From assembly GCA_963678675.1 (NCBI GenBank), contig OY783199.1, forward strand, positions 20,150,909 through 20,214,908: a stretch of DNA of 64,000 nt, written 5' to 3'. The translations under genes and the position numbers were made by a program. The stretch's first letter is position 1, and the number at the start of each line of letters is the position of its first letter. Positions 11,000 to 23,127 of this stretch are shown piece after piece. Below the pieces are notes generated by a model. That model made no database searches and was not told the origin of the DNA. It saw only the letters and a program-made list of their open reading frames with translations. This stretch comes from Xiphydria camelus. Lineage: Eukaryota > Arthropoda > Insecta > Hymenoptera > Xiphydriidae.

Positions 11000-11960
11000 T
11001 TTAGTCATAATACTTAATGAAAACCTATTTCCGATCTGTGAAAGATCATTCCGAATGGTTTCCAAATTATTCCATTGCAAAAACTTTTCGTAAACTTTTT
11101 CTAATACTGCCAATCGCAATAATGTTGACAGAGGGCCCTTAATAGAGTCAACGTTAAATCCGCTAAGTGATCGCGATGAACGGCGCTCGTTGTAAGTGAG
11201 ATGCGTATCTCCATTCGCTACTGATCCCGGTGGTGGTCTCCGCTTTGATCTTCGATGCGAAGACGACTTTAGTATTGAACAAGTGTTTCGTACTTGGTAC
11301 GCAGACACGAGTCGTTTTATGTTGTACACATGTATCGATGTGTTACACATCCATCACTAGATCTACCCGTCGGCAAGATGCACGCTCTATTCATCGCGTT
11401 TGCAAAACTTGTTCGGGTACGCTCCTTCGCAGTCTCGGTCCTCTGTGTTGCATTCCACCATCCGACGTGCGACTGCCGTCGAAAGCAGTCGCCTTCCGGG
11501 AAGCTGGTCTCGACAATGCGATCCGGCGCTCCCAAAATTAACTTGCGTCCCGGGAATGACGTATGTACAAAGTATCTACGTCGACGCGACTCAACTAAAA
11601 TATCCGCTAATAAATATCTCGCTTACACCGGCCAGAGATTATCACACGAGTAGATGTTTCTGCAATTATTATGTGGACATAAAACCATTATAGCTGTCGC
11701 TCCAAGCACACCGTCAAGCTCTGGCGCTCCTCTATTGGGCTCCTGCCAGAGTCTGAAACTGCACGCGCAGAATGGGACTCGTTCTTTCAAGGTTATCTAA
11801 TTGTACGCCACGCGATACGGCGAGCGCGATCTTTATTCGCCACAATTCGTGATAGTCTCTTCAAGCGTTTGGAACTTCTTGGAGTGCGATACGGAGTGCT
11901 TTTGCCTTCGGTCAATTGTTTCTATGGAAAATTTGAAGAGGAAGAGAACTTGAAGTATTT
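11000..11960. other. dsx intron with CpG-rich island (about 11150-11930)
   Basis: Open frames of 90-130 codons occur in both directions over the same stretch, none recognisable. No convincing exon was identified. Confidence 0.45.
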
Positions 11961-11969
11961 TCCGAATAT

Positions 11970-12672
11970 TCACGGTGTTTAGCGGTCAAGAAATTCTGGA
12001 AAACCTGGAATTGTCAGGGAAAATAAAGAATTTTCTAGAATTTTTCAAAAATACTCAAATCTTGCAAATAGTTTGACTTCTAGCCTGTTAACATTTTTAA
12101 GAATTTATATATACAAAATATCTGAAAAAAGTGTTCCTTATGTATAACCTACCTGAATTTTCAAAATATTTGTTTACGAAAATTCATAACGTATTCCAAT
12201 TTTCAAAACATTTGATTATGAAATTTCATACGATATTTGAAATTTAAGAAAATTTGGTTTTGAAATTTAACAAGTTACTTGAATTTTAAAAACTGTTTGA
12301 AATTTAATAACTTACTTGAATAAAAAAATTGTGTTTGAAATTGCATACACTTCTGCATGTGAATATTAATATCTACACTCTCGTGCTTATGTTAATTGCT
12401 GCCTCATAAACATTTCTATTACAAATTTGTAACTGTGTAACAATACGATTTGACAGAATTAAATTATTTTAGTGACTCAATTGACAATTCAATTTTCAAT
12501 GACAATTTTCAGTTGTCATAACACGTTCTAAGAATATTAGTTAATTTATTCATTCCACGAAAAATGATTGATGCATGTTTGAGAACGGTCGGGGAAATTT
12601 GGCTATTTCAGACTGGAAAACCTGGAAAAATTAAGGAATTTCTTTCTAACATTTTGCTGGACACCGTGATAC
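11970..12672. mobile_element. Family D repeat carrying an inserted AT-rich repeat
   Basis: Left end ACGGTGTTTAGCGGTCAAG, right end TTTTGCTGGACACCGTG. Most of the middle (about 12130-12425) is the same sequence as 9840-10440 in opposite orientation, so this copy looks like a composite. Non-coding. Confidence 0.6.
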
Positions 12673-13274
12673 TGCTTTCCAATCACGTTCTCTGTATCGG
12701 GGAGGGGCTCTCTGCGTGTATGGTATCTTTCCCCGCGCAACTTCTTTCTTTTTCAACGTCCTTGCGGCTTTGATTCTCGAGAATGATTTTGCGGTTCGGC
12801 CTTACATCGGCTCGATCGCTCGCGCGAAGGAAGACGATTTGCTGCAATTAATTACACGCACGCGTTGAGCTCGTCTGGGGAGGTACCGACTGCCACTGAG
12901 GAAAAAACAATCATAGTGTCGAGGATTCCAGGGGAGGAAGGATGGGTAAGCAGGTGTGAAAAGGGGCGGATTGCGATTTGCTAAGTAGACAGCTGCTTGA
13001 CTACTGTTTACAGCAGCCTATCATTATAAACGATTTAAGCCGAGAAGAGATAGAGCCCCGTTCGCCGTAACGTCCCTAGAAATGTCAACGAGCTTCCTGC
13101 CCTGCACTCAAAAAAATTTGGCCACAACTAGAAAATTATAGTAATTGCAGTGATAATTTTCTTCGCAATAGCAGGAATTCTTGGTACGCTAGCAATATTT
13201 TTCTAGTTGTGTCTGAGGCAGCCAGAAATATAGCTGGATGTGTGGATACCCTTGTTTTTTATGCGTAGCAGGGA

Positions 13275-13535
13275 AAGACTGATACCAGTAAATTTTACTG
13301 TATTTAGAATAAAAGAAGTATACATGAGGGTTTTTGGATGTTTTTACAGCGCGATACAGTCATTTGACTATTGAAAATATTAAATCGTGATAGTTTACAT
13401 GATAATTTATTAGTTTCTAAGAAAAAAAAATGTATCTTTAGCACACAGTAGCAAGCTGTCGAAAACCTTTTATGTGTAGGTACTTCTTTTATTGTGAATA
13501 CAGTAAAATTTGCTGCTATCAGTTTTCGCAAATAT
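13275..13535. repeat. Inverted repeat
   Basis: The arm around CAGTAAATTTTACTGTATTT and AAAAGAAGTATACATGAGG pairs with CTTCTTTTATTGTGAATACAG and AAAATTTGCTGCTATCAG. The same arm type flanks the nest at 42240-42740, so this is a dispersed family. Confidence 0.6.
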
Positions 13536-14659
13536 CGCCTGTTTGAGCAAAAACGATACCGCTATAATGATATCGTATCTTCCAATAGAGCAATTTAAAA
13601 GTATTTACGAAGGAAATCAATTAATAGTAATTGATCGTAGAAACAACGGAACTGTTTATCTTTACGGTACTCTCGGAGGAACGATAATCTCTTCGTGAAA
13701 CAAGCCTAGAGTTCCCTGCTTAAAGGATCCGATTGAATTCCATTAAAATTTATTTAGTTTTTTTAATTGGTTTAAGTTCGATTTTTACCTTGGTATTTTC
13801 TTATTTCAATCGGGCACAATGGTCCACTAGGACTGAGTGCCCGACTGATGCCAACTCACACACTCTTATTTGAATCTATTTCATTTTTGAGAAATATCGA
13901 TCGGCTTGTATTGGAAAACTCTAATTTCTATTTCAAACGAGATTTAATCAGAAAATACTAATTGCCATGAAGTGCATTGAGAGGATATCAGATTTAAATT
14001 CAATTGGAATGAGTCGGTATTATTGTATTTCTTTGGATAAAATAATGTAACGAGAACCAATTGATATACGAGTATATGGGAAAATACAAATGCATCCGAG
14101 CAGTTCAGATTCAATGAGAATGAAAATTTCGAGGAAATATAAAAATCTGAACAATATGTTGCCTTGATAAGAAATAACAATTCATGTGAAATTACATAGA
14201 AAATACTATAAAATGTTTTAAAAATTCTTTTTCTGACCAATTTTTTCGGCTGGATTATTTGAGTCGAAAATTTCCAGGATAAAATTGGATTTATCTGGAT
14301 TTGCCCGACTTCAATAGGTTTCAATAAGATTCTTTAAGCAGGGTGTTACTGAAAGTGAAACTCTTCCATTTAAATTTCGAAATTTCTTATATTTTATCTA
14401 GAGTAGAGCAAAGTTATACCATTCAATGATTAGTGCGCACAAGAACTGCGATTATCTCCCTACCGAGAAATCCAGGTCGAAGCCAACATAGAATTTTTTT
14501 TAAAAAGATACTTGTCGATCTATGGAAAGTTCCACGTCATCCTCGATTAAATGTTTATGAGAAGGAGATAATCGCGATTCACATGAATGTTTCCATCGAA
14601 AAACAGCCTCGTTTATTGCTATGTATAATACATATATATATATATATATATCAGAAGAT
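13536..14659. other. AT-rich intron without recognised gene
   Basis: Short open frames only. A (TA)n run lies at about 14632-14652. Confidence 0.45.
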
Positions 14660-14790
14660 CAGGCTTCACAGTGTGTCCTTACGAGTATTTACCCTAAAAG
14701 TGCCTTATTTCAGTATCGTATCCTAGAAGTATCCTAATATTGTAATATATCCCTAAAATCTCATTCTACCTTAAATAATTTGAGGAAGGG
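14660..14790. repeat. Partial copy of the CAGGCTTCACAGTGTGTCC family
   Basis: The left terminal motif CAGGCTTCACAGTGTGTCC is the same as at 42829 and 51810, where fuller copies of about 530 bases are present. No matching right end was seen here. Confidence 0.5.
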
Positions 14791-14939
14791 TGTAAAGATA
14801 CCCAGACAGTTAAAAGAAGTTTTTAGGTCGTCTTCGAGATATCTAATGTCCTATTTTTAGAAGACTTTTAGACATGCCTCGACTTAAAGATATCTTTCAA
14901 TAGTAAGGTAGTCCAAAAGTGGATCATAAGAAGGCTTAA

Positions 14940-15020
14940 CCCTTCAGTGGTGACGCACGGTCTCAGAGACCGTAAGCAAGCACTTCCACCATTTAAAACT
15001 TTCGAGTCACCACTGAAGGG
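14940..15020. mobile_element. 81-base TTAA-flanked miniature element (piggyBac type by target site)
   Basis: The ends CCCTTCAGTGGTGAC and GTCACCACTGAAGGG are perfect inverted repeats, bordered by TTAA at 14936-14939 and 15021-15024. A palindrome CGGTCTCAGAGACCG lies inside. The TTAA target and CCCTT start are piggyBac hallmarks. Confidence 0.8.
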
Positions 15021-15034
15021 TTAAAGACGTCTTT

Positions 15035-15199
15035 GGGGCCATCCATATATTACGTAAGGCGTTTGAGGGGGAGGGGGGTCTGAATATTTCTTACACTGTA
15101 TGTAAATACAGTGTAAACTGTATGTGCAAGTATCTTACACTGGGGGAGGGGGGGTCAAAAAGAGGCCAAAAACGTCTTACGTAATATATGGATGGCCCC
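15035..15199. mobile_element. Miniature element with GGGGCCATCCATATATTACG ends (copy 1)
   Basis: Inverted ends of about 27 bases (GGGGCCATCCATATATTACG and its complement), bordered by TTT on both sides, a possible 3-base duplication. The inside has poly-G-rich and GTGTAAGA/TCTTACACTG segments. A second copy lies at 36492-36662. Confidence 0.8.
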
Positions 15200-15781
15200 T
15201 TTTAGCTCTGTGCTGTTTTGAGTATTTTTACATTCATGAAGTCGAACCATGTTTGACTATTATCAACTGAGTTGATCTCATTCGTACTAATTGTGTATAG
15301 CACGATTTGATATTGTTAGGTATACAATGTGTAATGTATATTTTACATTTACATATACAAAAATTATTTCTGTCGCTAAAAAGTTTTTTTTATCATCAGT
15401 GTACCTGCAGTAATTATTTTATGTTCCTGTTATAAGTGTACAAGTTATGTTTAATCTAAATTGCATTTCACTACTCTAGAAAGAGAGTAGGTATAGGAAA
15501 AGTATATAGGTACATCTATATATATAAAAATGAATGTTTGTCTGGCTGTCTGTCTGTGTATGTATGTCTCTTATGCCTTCCTAAACTGTTCATCCGATTG
15601 CGATGAAACTTTGGGGAATGGTTGGACGCATGCCCGCGAAGGTTTCTGAGTTAGTAAATCTTATACAGGGTGTTCAAAAAGTCCCGTTACAGCTGATTAT
15701 CTCAGCGGGAAATCATTTTAGAGAAAAATGTTTAATACAAAACAGGATTTTTCCCTGGCTACCCAATGGTCATATTGAATT

Positions 15782-16079
15782 TGACCTTGACCATGACCTT
15801 GAAGGTCATGTCAAGGTCAAATTGATTTTTTAAAATGGGAACCCCTATTTTTGGTACCGGAAATGAAAAGAGCGGGAAATTTGACGTTCAAATATGTCCT
15901 TGACAATTTTTTTAATATATGACCTTTATGGTCAGCGGAGGTAAAATTGAGGTCAACTACAGTTCGGCTTCGTACCATGAAAGCTATAGGCCCTATAAAA
16001 ATTCGTTTTGATAGTAGGGTTTAGGATTTTTCCGTGGCTACGCAATGGTGGTATTGGATTTGACCTTGACCATGACCTT
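15782..16079. promoter_or_regulatory. Cluster of AAGGTCA nuclear-receptor-type half-sites inside the Helitron
   Basis: TCAAGGTCA or its complement TGACCTTGA occurs at 15782, 15794, 15811 and 16061, with further AAGGTCA/TGACCTT at 15802 and 16073. TCAAGGTCA is the known monomer site of FTZ-F1/SF-1 and ERR-class receptors. Occupancy is unknown; it may be only a repeat of the element. Confidence 0.4.
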
Positions 16080-16142
16080 CATTTGGAATTTCTTACATCT
16101 GACATAATATTCCAAATCAGTTATACGAAAAACCCCTTAGTG

Positions 16143-16470
16143 CCAACCAAATTTAATCGAGGCAACAATCATCACTGGCAAATTCAAAGGCGAAGGCGTA
16201 GGTATTCATTCACGCATACCCATGATTTCCAACGATTTAACATTCGAATTCAAGCGGCTCCAGTTCCCTTTGCGTCTTGCTTTTGATATTTCCATCAACA
16301 AAGCACAAGGTCAGTCGTTGATTATTGCTGGCTTAAATTTTGAAAATTCATGTTTTTCACACGGCCATTTGTATGTGGCTTGCTCCAGAGTTGGCACACC
16401 CAAAAATTTACACGTTTTTACTCCAAATAAAAAAATAAAAAACATTGCCTATTCGCTGGCCTTAAGATAA
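16143..16470 (+). pseudogene. Helitron helicase (PIF1-like), C-terminal fragment
   Basis: One continuous frame from just after a stop at 16138 to TAA at 16468-16470. It carries the PIF1-type helicase end: NLIEATIITGKFKGEGVGI, then FKRLQFPLRLAFDISINKAQ, GQSLIIAGLNFEN, CFSHGHLYVACSRVGTPKNL and VFTPNKKIKNIAY. These correspond to the last helicase motifs (INKAQGQS and the VACSR motif). The Walker A part and the Rep domain are absent, so it cannot be functional alone. Confidence 0.9.
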
Positions 16471-16867
16471 ATTAATAAAAGAAATATACTTTCCAATTTA
16501 AATTAAATAAATGTGTTTTTTTAGCGTAGCATGGCTCCCTACCTATAGATCTGTTGCAGGAAGTCAAATGGACATTTTTTCAAGAGAGGGGTGCAAAGTT
16601 AAACTAGTTCTTGTAAATCAGAGATATTGCCAAAATTAATTTATGAGCCATTTTGGTTATCTAATATGTTGTCAATTTTGTTTTATGTCGTTTTTACTGA
16701 GGAAAGATATTTAATTTTTATGATGTATGCCCTACAAATTTCCATTTAGTCATAAATCGACTTATGCCCTTTTGACTGCCTGCCACAGAGATATCTGCTA
16801 AAAATTCGTCAAATGACGGCCAAAATCAATCCACAATCTATCCGTGCGAAGCCGGGCGGGTCGCTAG

Positions 16868-17941
16868 TAATTATATTAAAAAATCCAAAAGAAAGATCTA
16901 AGCTTAGCAGAATCCAAGTTGATCTTATTTTAAGACCTATTTGTATAATAGGTATACGTTTTTATATACTTTGGAAGATGATTACATATTTCATTATATC
17001 ATCATCATAGCTATGGCTATGTACCCTATTTCGTCCCTGTTTAGAAAAAAAATGTACCTTATTTCCTGAAAGATGCAATCGAAATTACTAACGGGAATAT
17101 GTTTAAGTTTTAACTTGCCTTCGCAGGCGAACTCTTGAGAAATTGTGCAACTGTCTCCAGAAATATCAGTTATCGTGAGCGATGCGGGGCAAATAAAATT
17201 ACCGGTACGAGCATCTTAACCTTTTAACATATCGTGGTAATTCCTCGATGAGAAATCGCGTCATCCTCGTCTCCCGGGAAAGTTGGCGTGTAACCCGTTC
17301 GATCTCTCCTTCGGCTCTCTTCTCGTTCTCTCTCCTGATTATTATTCCGCGCGGGTGCGTACGGTGCAAAAGAAACATTCTCGTAGCTGGGCGAGCGATT
17401 AACAGCGGTGTTGCGCTATACAATGTCGGAAATGCGCGCTGATACGTATCACATAACTATGTATTCCGACAAGTACGAGTGGTATCGTGTATATTTGCTC
17501 GCGGGAAGGTTAGTCCGCTGGCGTGCGCACTAATACGAACGCTGAGCCGTCGCGCCGGTACACTCTGCAAGCGCCCACACAATGAGACTACGTATTCGTG
17601 CAGGTGCAACACCGCCGCGTGTACCCGTAAAACTAAGTACGCGCGATCGCGATGTCATGATTAATGGTCCATTGTGGTGGATGGACGCGAATGCTTGATA
17701 CAATTTAAAACGGAAACGAAACGGGGTTTTTGTAGAGTTGTGTGGCGTCTACATAAAAGATTGACGAAACGAACCGGGGGTAATAATTGCATCGGTCTTC
17801 TCTGCATTTTCTTTTTTATGAATTATGGATTCCTGCGATACCGGCGGCATGGATAACCGTGCCATTTCGTAATGAGAAAACGTACGCCGAGGACACCGAC
17901 ATTTTGATTCGAGTAAACGTTCGTCGGATCGGTAAAGTTAA
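16868..17941. other. dsx intron; CpG-rich part 17220-17900
   Basis: No recognisable exon. Open frames of 60-75 codons overlap on both strands in the CpG-rich part. Confidence 0.45.
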
Positions 17942-18024
17942 CCCTGCGTTAGTATGGTGAAGCAATGTAATGTGAAAATTGCATTTTGTTGGAGAATTAC
18001 ATACCCCACCTTACCAACGAAGGG
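17942..18024. mobile_element. 83-base TTAA-flanked miniature element
   Basis: The ends CCCTGCGTTAGTATGGTG and CACCTTACCAACGAAGGG are imperfect inverted repeats. TTAA borders both sides (17938-17941 and 18025-18028), pointing to piggyBac-type insertion. Confidence 0.7.
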
Positions 18025-18128
18025 TTAAATATGTATGCTATTCTGTAACTCGCGGCGATGCGTATGATGTAGTACAGTTGCATAGTGAACGTCGTATGAA
18101 CTGGCTATTCGCGTTCTCTTGCACAGTA

Positions 18129-19039
18129 GGGGAATGTCGTCAGGGTTGGCCATAGTTTTGACTTTTGCCCATAATTTCCATGTAAAAAAGAATTCTTATA
18201 ATTACTGCGCATTCTTAGAAAGGTCCGGGAAAAAGAAAACTTTTCCGAGATATTACGAATTGATTGGATGACAAATTAAAAAGTAATGGATATTTTTAAA
18301 AAATTAGTAATACTGTCAAGGTTGGCCAGTGCTGTCTAGGTTGGCCAGCCACTGAAAATCGACGAAATATAGGCGCTAAATTATTCTGAATCGCAGTTTT
18401 GACAAATGAAGTAGCTGGCCCTCATTTTCGCGCACTTCAAATGCACTTCTCTTTTGCAGCAACGGAATTGTTACTATTCAAGTGATGAGGCATCGCTTCC
18501 AAACAGATGAGGCAAAAGTCCTCGTCTTCATCCGAAGAGAGCTTTTTCAGCACTTTTTTGAGTGGACGACCTCGTTTTGCTGGTGTTTCTGTTGTAATAG
18601 CGTTGCTATTATCCCAAAAAGAAAAAAAAATCACGGTGTCCAACCCTGACTACACAAATGGTCCAACCTTGACGACAAGCACCAGGGCCACATCGCATCA
18701 CACCACAACCAAACGGGTTATCAAATTGAATTATCCCCTTGGTTTATTCCTAAAGGATAGCCATATGACACACTTATCTGCTTACCTCGACGACTGCATG
18801 TTTTAGCTTCAAGTTCTGATACCGTATTCACTGATGCTGGAAAACTTTTTTCGTCTTTCCCAAGCCACTGAGTGGACAACACGTTTTACTTTCACGCTTC
18901 AAACTCGGTGTTGTCATGAAAAGTTTGCTGTTACCAATAGAAGTTTTACCACGCTTGCAAATAATTGAAACTAGTTTTATAAGCTGAAATATCGCAAATG
19001 GCCGACCTAGACGACGGGCCGACCCTGACGACATTCCCC
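18129..19039 (-). mobile_element. pogo/Tigger-like DNA transposon remnant, TA target site
   Basis: The terminal inverted repeats are GGGGAATGTCGTCAGGG and CCCTGACGACATTCCCC, bordered by TA on both sides. Subterminal repeats of the GGTTGGCCA/TGGTCCAACC type are present. At 911 bases it retains only a short part of a protein on the minus strand, so it is internally deleted. Confidence 0.8.
18437..18643 (-). pseudogene. C-terminal tail fragment of a pogo-like transposase
   Basis: Reading the minus strand, the frame gives WDNSNAITTETPAKRGRPLK, then KVLKKLSSDEDEDFCLICLE. A basic AKRGRP hook, an acidic serine patch and a Cys-x-x-Cys start are typical of the C-terminal tail of pogo/Tigger-type DDE transposases. 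The DDE catalytic domain is missing. Not functional. Confidence 0.6.
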
Positions 19040-20405
19040 TATACATCTTGTAGTTAAACGGACCGTTAACCAGTTCGCGCGAAGTCAGAGGCACCGTACT
19101 TCGCGGCGTATCAGTCTTCCGCGGGTGTTCGACGAAACTTGGTATATATGGAGTATTCTGTGTCAAATTGACATGGCGATAATGTCAGTTTTCGACTACA
19201 CTGGCCTTTATTATTATTGTTATTGTTATTTAGAAAGTGGTACGTTATATTTGCCCATTATTTTGTTTCTTGTGGTTGTCTTCTATTAGACCCAGCTGGG
19301 GAATCGGTAATGCTGCGCTTATGGAAGGCAATCACTTGGCGAATTATTGGCAAGTACAAAGCTTATCATTTTGCGTGTATATCGACGAGTACTAGAAAAA
19401 AAGCAAGTTACTTGTACTAGGAATTATGGGATTCCCAGTAACCATATAGCTTCTACGGAGGAAATGTTGTGAACCACGATGACTCGATGCGTTTTTGGGT
19501 AAGATAAAAGTAAAAAAAACTGGGCACTTCTATTCTTTCTTAAATAATTAGGGCTTTCACACAATTGGAAGAATAAGAATAAGCATAAGCATTTTTCCGT
19601 AGAGCCACCTAATAACTCAATCATCTAGTGATTCAATCATCTGTAGTGGCTCAAGCTTCCTTACCACCATTCTCAATATGATCACAGTCTGGAAACGTCT
19701 AAAAGGTATTTAAGCACAAGAAAATGAATCAGAAATGTTTAATCCTCGTAATTTTAAATGCAGTTGAAGCTGCTGTATTAGTAATAATCTAATGATTTAG
19801 CGAAGTCGTGATCATGGCAAGTAGAAAAGTAGGAAATATTGGTTGAGCCATTAGATGGCTGAACGAGACAATGCTTATTCTTATGTTTATTTCTATTCCT
19901 TTTCTTCTGATTGTGCGGAGGCCCTTACGTTACGAAAAAAGCAGATCGAGCGATTGAAGGTACGGAGAGTCGCAACATGTAAATTTGACGCAAAACATCC
20001 TGTATATTCACATGCTCGCATTACGCGAGTCACGAATCTCGACCCACCGCAGCGCGATATCGCAAAGCAGATTCGCCGCGCGGCTCTTATTTTAAATCGC
20101 AAATTAATTGACTATCAATCGTCGCGTTACTTGAACATCGCGTCATCTGGCGTACCTATAATTACGAGCCATTTGATGTCGCGACGTTATTTTATTCGTA
20201 TCCCTTCAATTGCTCTATTCGTACGCCACTTTTTTTTTCATTCATACGCGTGACATTGCCTTTGTAATTACGCGGAGAGCGTCGGTAGGTTATTGAAAAA
20301 CTCGACACCGAGGACAAGCGTCCATGACGGTAGACTCCGTCCGTACGTCGTAGTATCGTGCGTTATAGCTGCTTTCCCGTAGTAAAAAAATTAATTAGTA
20401 GTGTT
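19040..20405. other. dsx intron with one inverted-repeat element
   Basis: About 19551-19925 is an inverted-repeat element: GGGCTTTCACACAATTGG and AATAAGCATAAGCATT pair with AATGCTTATTCTTATG and GATTGTGCGGAGGCCC. A 130-codon open frame at 19855-20253 overlaps one arm and resembles nothing known. No gene is supported. Confidence 0.5.
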
Positions 20406-20608
20406 AACCAAATGCTTGGTTGATGTATGAGCAAGAAAGTATTTTTATCGTGACAAGTATTTGGTTGCCATAACCAAACACTTTTGTAATAATGTGTTGT
20501 CGTAATCAATGTTTATTTGTCGTAACTAAACGTTTGTTCTCTCGCAGTAAGAATATTTCGTTGCTCACATATCAATCAAACGTTTGATTAACATGATTAA
20601 CCATTTTT
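20406..20608. repeat. Inverted-repeat miniature element
   Basis: The left part, GTTAACCAAATGCTTGGTTG with GTATGAGCAA, pairs with TTGCTCACATATCAATCAAA and GATTAACATGATTAAC. Variants of TTTGGTTAC and CGTAACCAAA recur inside. Confidence 0.6.
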
Positions 20609-21597
20609 CTCAGTGCGTAAGCAATGTAAAATGTAAAAAGCCTTATGAAAGGAAAGCTGCGAGTCAAAAGTAAATTTCTCTCTGTCTTCGCGGTCCACGA
20701 CCGTATAGCTTCATTGTTTCATTGTTTTCTAATTCTAATCCATCGGCTCATTTCTAGAGTGCTCACAGCTCTAGGGTCGTAAGAGATACTTTTTTTTTGT
20801 TCTTTCCCTTTTCCTCTATTCCGATAGCTGATGGAGAACAGCTCCTTCTGTGTTGCAGCAGTTATCCCGTTTGGTCGAACTCTTCCAACCACTTTTAAAC
20901 TCTTCGCTTATTGGTCATTCGCTTCGCGGTGATTCGGACACATTCCGCTGATTAATACTTCCTCAGACATTCCTCCTACATCGCAAAAACATACGCCTCC
21001 GTGCTTATTTCACGCATATAATTAAATACAAGTTTTCACGTGAACCTCTATAGACGGTATTATGGAAAGAGCTTTTTTTTAGTCGTAACGAGAAGAGGAA
21101 AAGGTGGAAGGTGCTTCTCGCTTGTAACGTCACGGTTCGAACAGACAATAAGACGCGGTTGAAATATATCGTGTTCGTTTATTTATTCCAATTAACTTAA
21201 ACGTTCAAAATATCTCTGGAAGAAACGGTCTGTTCGCGAGTCGCCTTCGTATCCTTCGCGATCGCATTCAAGAGCCGCTGCGTGTGTGGGAACCCGTTGG
21301 ACAAAGTAGTTAACGATTAGCTACCGCGAGTTTCCACTTTGAATTAAATCGCCACCATCCGCAATGCCGCGTTATTATCGCGTCGATGTGCGTTCCGCAT
21401 CCCGCGGCAGAGTCAGTCCTGCGTCTCGCCACTCCTGCTATTAATTAGCTCGCATGCGTAGAGCGTCGAATTGCAGATCTCGGAGACTACGGTGTAGACG
21501 TCGGCTTCCCTTTCCTGTTTCTCGTTCAATTTTTTTCGCGCTCCAGGTCTCGAGAATCGACTGCTGCAGCAGCCGGTATAGATGCGGCTGTAATGCA
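20609..21597. other. dsx intron, moderately CpG-rich, no gene seen
   Basis: Unique-looking sequence without a recognisable coding frame. Small open frames around 21410-21670 overlap on opposite strands. Confidence 0.45.
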
Positions 21598-21836
21598 ATT
21601 CGGAGTTACATTGTGAGAAAAATTTGTATTTTTAATATACTTTTGTATGAAGTTTTTTTCAATGCGTGATTATAGAAATTAATATTTTCAGTAATTATGA
21701 AAATTAGTATATTTTCTTACGAAATTGCCCTTATAAATTTCATAACGAAATATATTAATTTTATTAATCACATATTGGATAAAAGCTTTACACGCAATTG
21801 TACTAAATTCAATACAAATTTTTTTTAACAGTGTAA
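21598..21836. repeat. Family A miniature element (about 235 bases)
   Basis: Ends of the type TTGTGAGAAAAATTTGTATT and ACAAATTTTTTTTAACAGTG with palindromic AT-rich interior. Related copies lie at 26128-26366, 31050-31240, 31280-31500, 39327-39555 and partly 48676-48740. Confidence 0.65.
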
Positions 21837-21878
21837 TTATAGGTAGCCATGCATATATCGAGAGAACAATTCATTTAT

Positions 21879-22099
21879 ACACTGAAACAAAAATTGCTTC
21901 ATTTAACCACGGTGAGGTCGAATACGGTTAACCTCACGGTGTAATTGTTTCAAGTAGATATTCACTTGTTTCAACTTCAAATTGGTTGCCTCAACTCTAT
22001 GTATCTGTCCTTACAGTGTTATAGTATTGAAACGACCATACCATGATGCTCCCTGCATTAAACATCCCCGTGGTTAAATGAAGCAATTTTTTGTGCAGA
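21879..22099. mobile_element. Inverted-repeat element (ACTGAAACAAAAATTGCTTC ends)
   Basis: The left end, ACTGAAACAAAAATTGCTTC with ATTTAACCACGG, pairs with CCGTGGTTAAAT and GAAGCAATTTTTTGTGCA. An internal palindromic GTTTCAA region is present. A related copy is inserted at about 33652-33841. Confidence 0.7.
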
Positions 22100-22107
22100 G
22101 TAGGTAA

Positions 22108-22560
22108 TAAACGTATACTTTAGTATGACGAAAAAAATATTTTATTGGGCTAAGTAAAAATATATGTTAATTTTTAGAAAATATAGTTAACGAATATTTG
22201 TTTGGCTCAATAAAATATTTTTTTTCGCGATAACCGAGTATGTATACGTTTATTGACTATAAATAAATTGTTCCCTTAATGTGTACATTGAGATAAATAA
22301 TTTCTGGTCCCCAAAAAAAGCTTTCTTTAAATAATTCTAGGGTTAAGCAATGGTTTTCTTTGTACAAGAAAATATTTAACAGGCTCGAGTAATTGTTTTT
22401 TTCACGTAGGAAGAATTTCTTGTTGCAACGAAAATATTCTTGAATGAAGAATATACATTCTTCGACCAAGAATCTTTATTTTTAACTTTTTTTTTCAATT
22501 ATTAGGTATGCTTGATTCAAGAAATATTTGTTTGACACTAGCAATTATTTTTCTCAGTTT
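22108..22560. repeat. Two adjoining inverted-repeat elements
   Basis: 22108-22260 is a palindromic element: AATAAACGTATACTTTAGTA pairs with ATGTATACGTTTATTGAC, and ATATTTTATTGGG with TCAATAAAATATT. 22265-22560 is family F, as at 1881-2290 and 39650-39850, ending CACTAGCAATTATTTTTCTC. Confidence 0.6.
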
Positions 22561-23088
22561 AGTAGTATATGCTTAAGATGCATATATGAAATTTCTGCGT
22601 ATTTGTTTTTCACTCCAATTTTTCATCGCAGCCTCATCTCAATTCATAGTAGATCATTGCAGCAACGCGGTGCAAATCTCGTCATAGACGATCCCCTGCT
22701 TCCAAAAACCTGACGTCGACTCGTCACCTCTCGCGGTGACAACCCTCTCGTCCGTCTTCACACCTCCCTCCGTTCCCCGTCTTCTTGACGGACGGCTCGA
22801 CGAACGGGCGAGGGAGTGTCGAAAAATACGCTCTTTTCTCATTCGTTGGTACCGCGGGTGGTCTCACAGGCGCGCGCTTCGCCGATTCGTACTGCGAAGC
22901 AACGGTCGCGGTCGGGGTATATCACGGATAAAATTAGACGTCGCTGCATTTTGCGCTCGACTGTACCCGCCGGACTATATCTAGTTTCACTGATGAGTGG
23001 CACTTGTAACTTTGCACACAGTTGCAAACGCCGCGTTCTCCGCGAGCAACATCGAGAGCGGGAGGTAGTGCTGCGGCCGAGCCGGGAG

Positions 23089-23127
<39 letters not shown>

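Larger units (their letters stand above)
15515..16867 (+). mobile_element. Internally deleted Helitron with precise ends
   Basis: Helitrons are rolling-circle transposons that insert between A and T, start with TC and end with CTRR preceded by a small hairpin. Here the left end is A|TCTATATATATAAAAATGAA, followed by the TGTCTGTCTG-type tract often seen at insect Helitron starts. The right end is GCGAAGCCGGGCGGGTCGCTAG|T, with a GC-rich imperfect hairpin just before CTAG. At 1353 bases it is far shorter than an autonomous Helitron and keeps only the C-terminal end of the helicase. It lies in the dsx intron. Confidence 0.85.

Noticed and set aside
22170..22240. IVNEYLFGS, considered as a female dsx exon
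   Set aside because: It lies within the arms of an AT-rich palindromic element, with no acceptor, and similarity stops after NEY.
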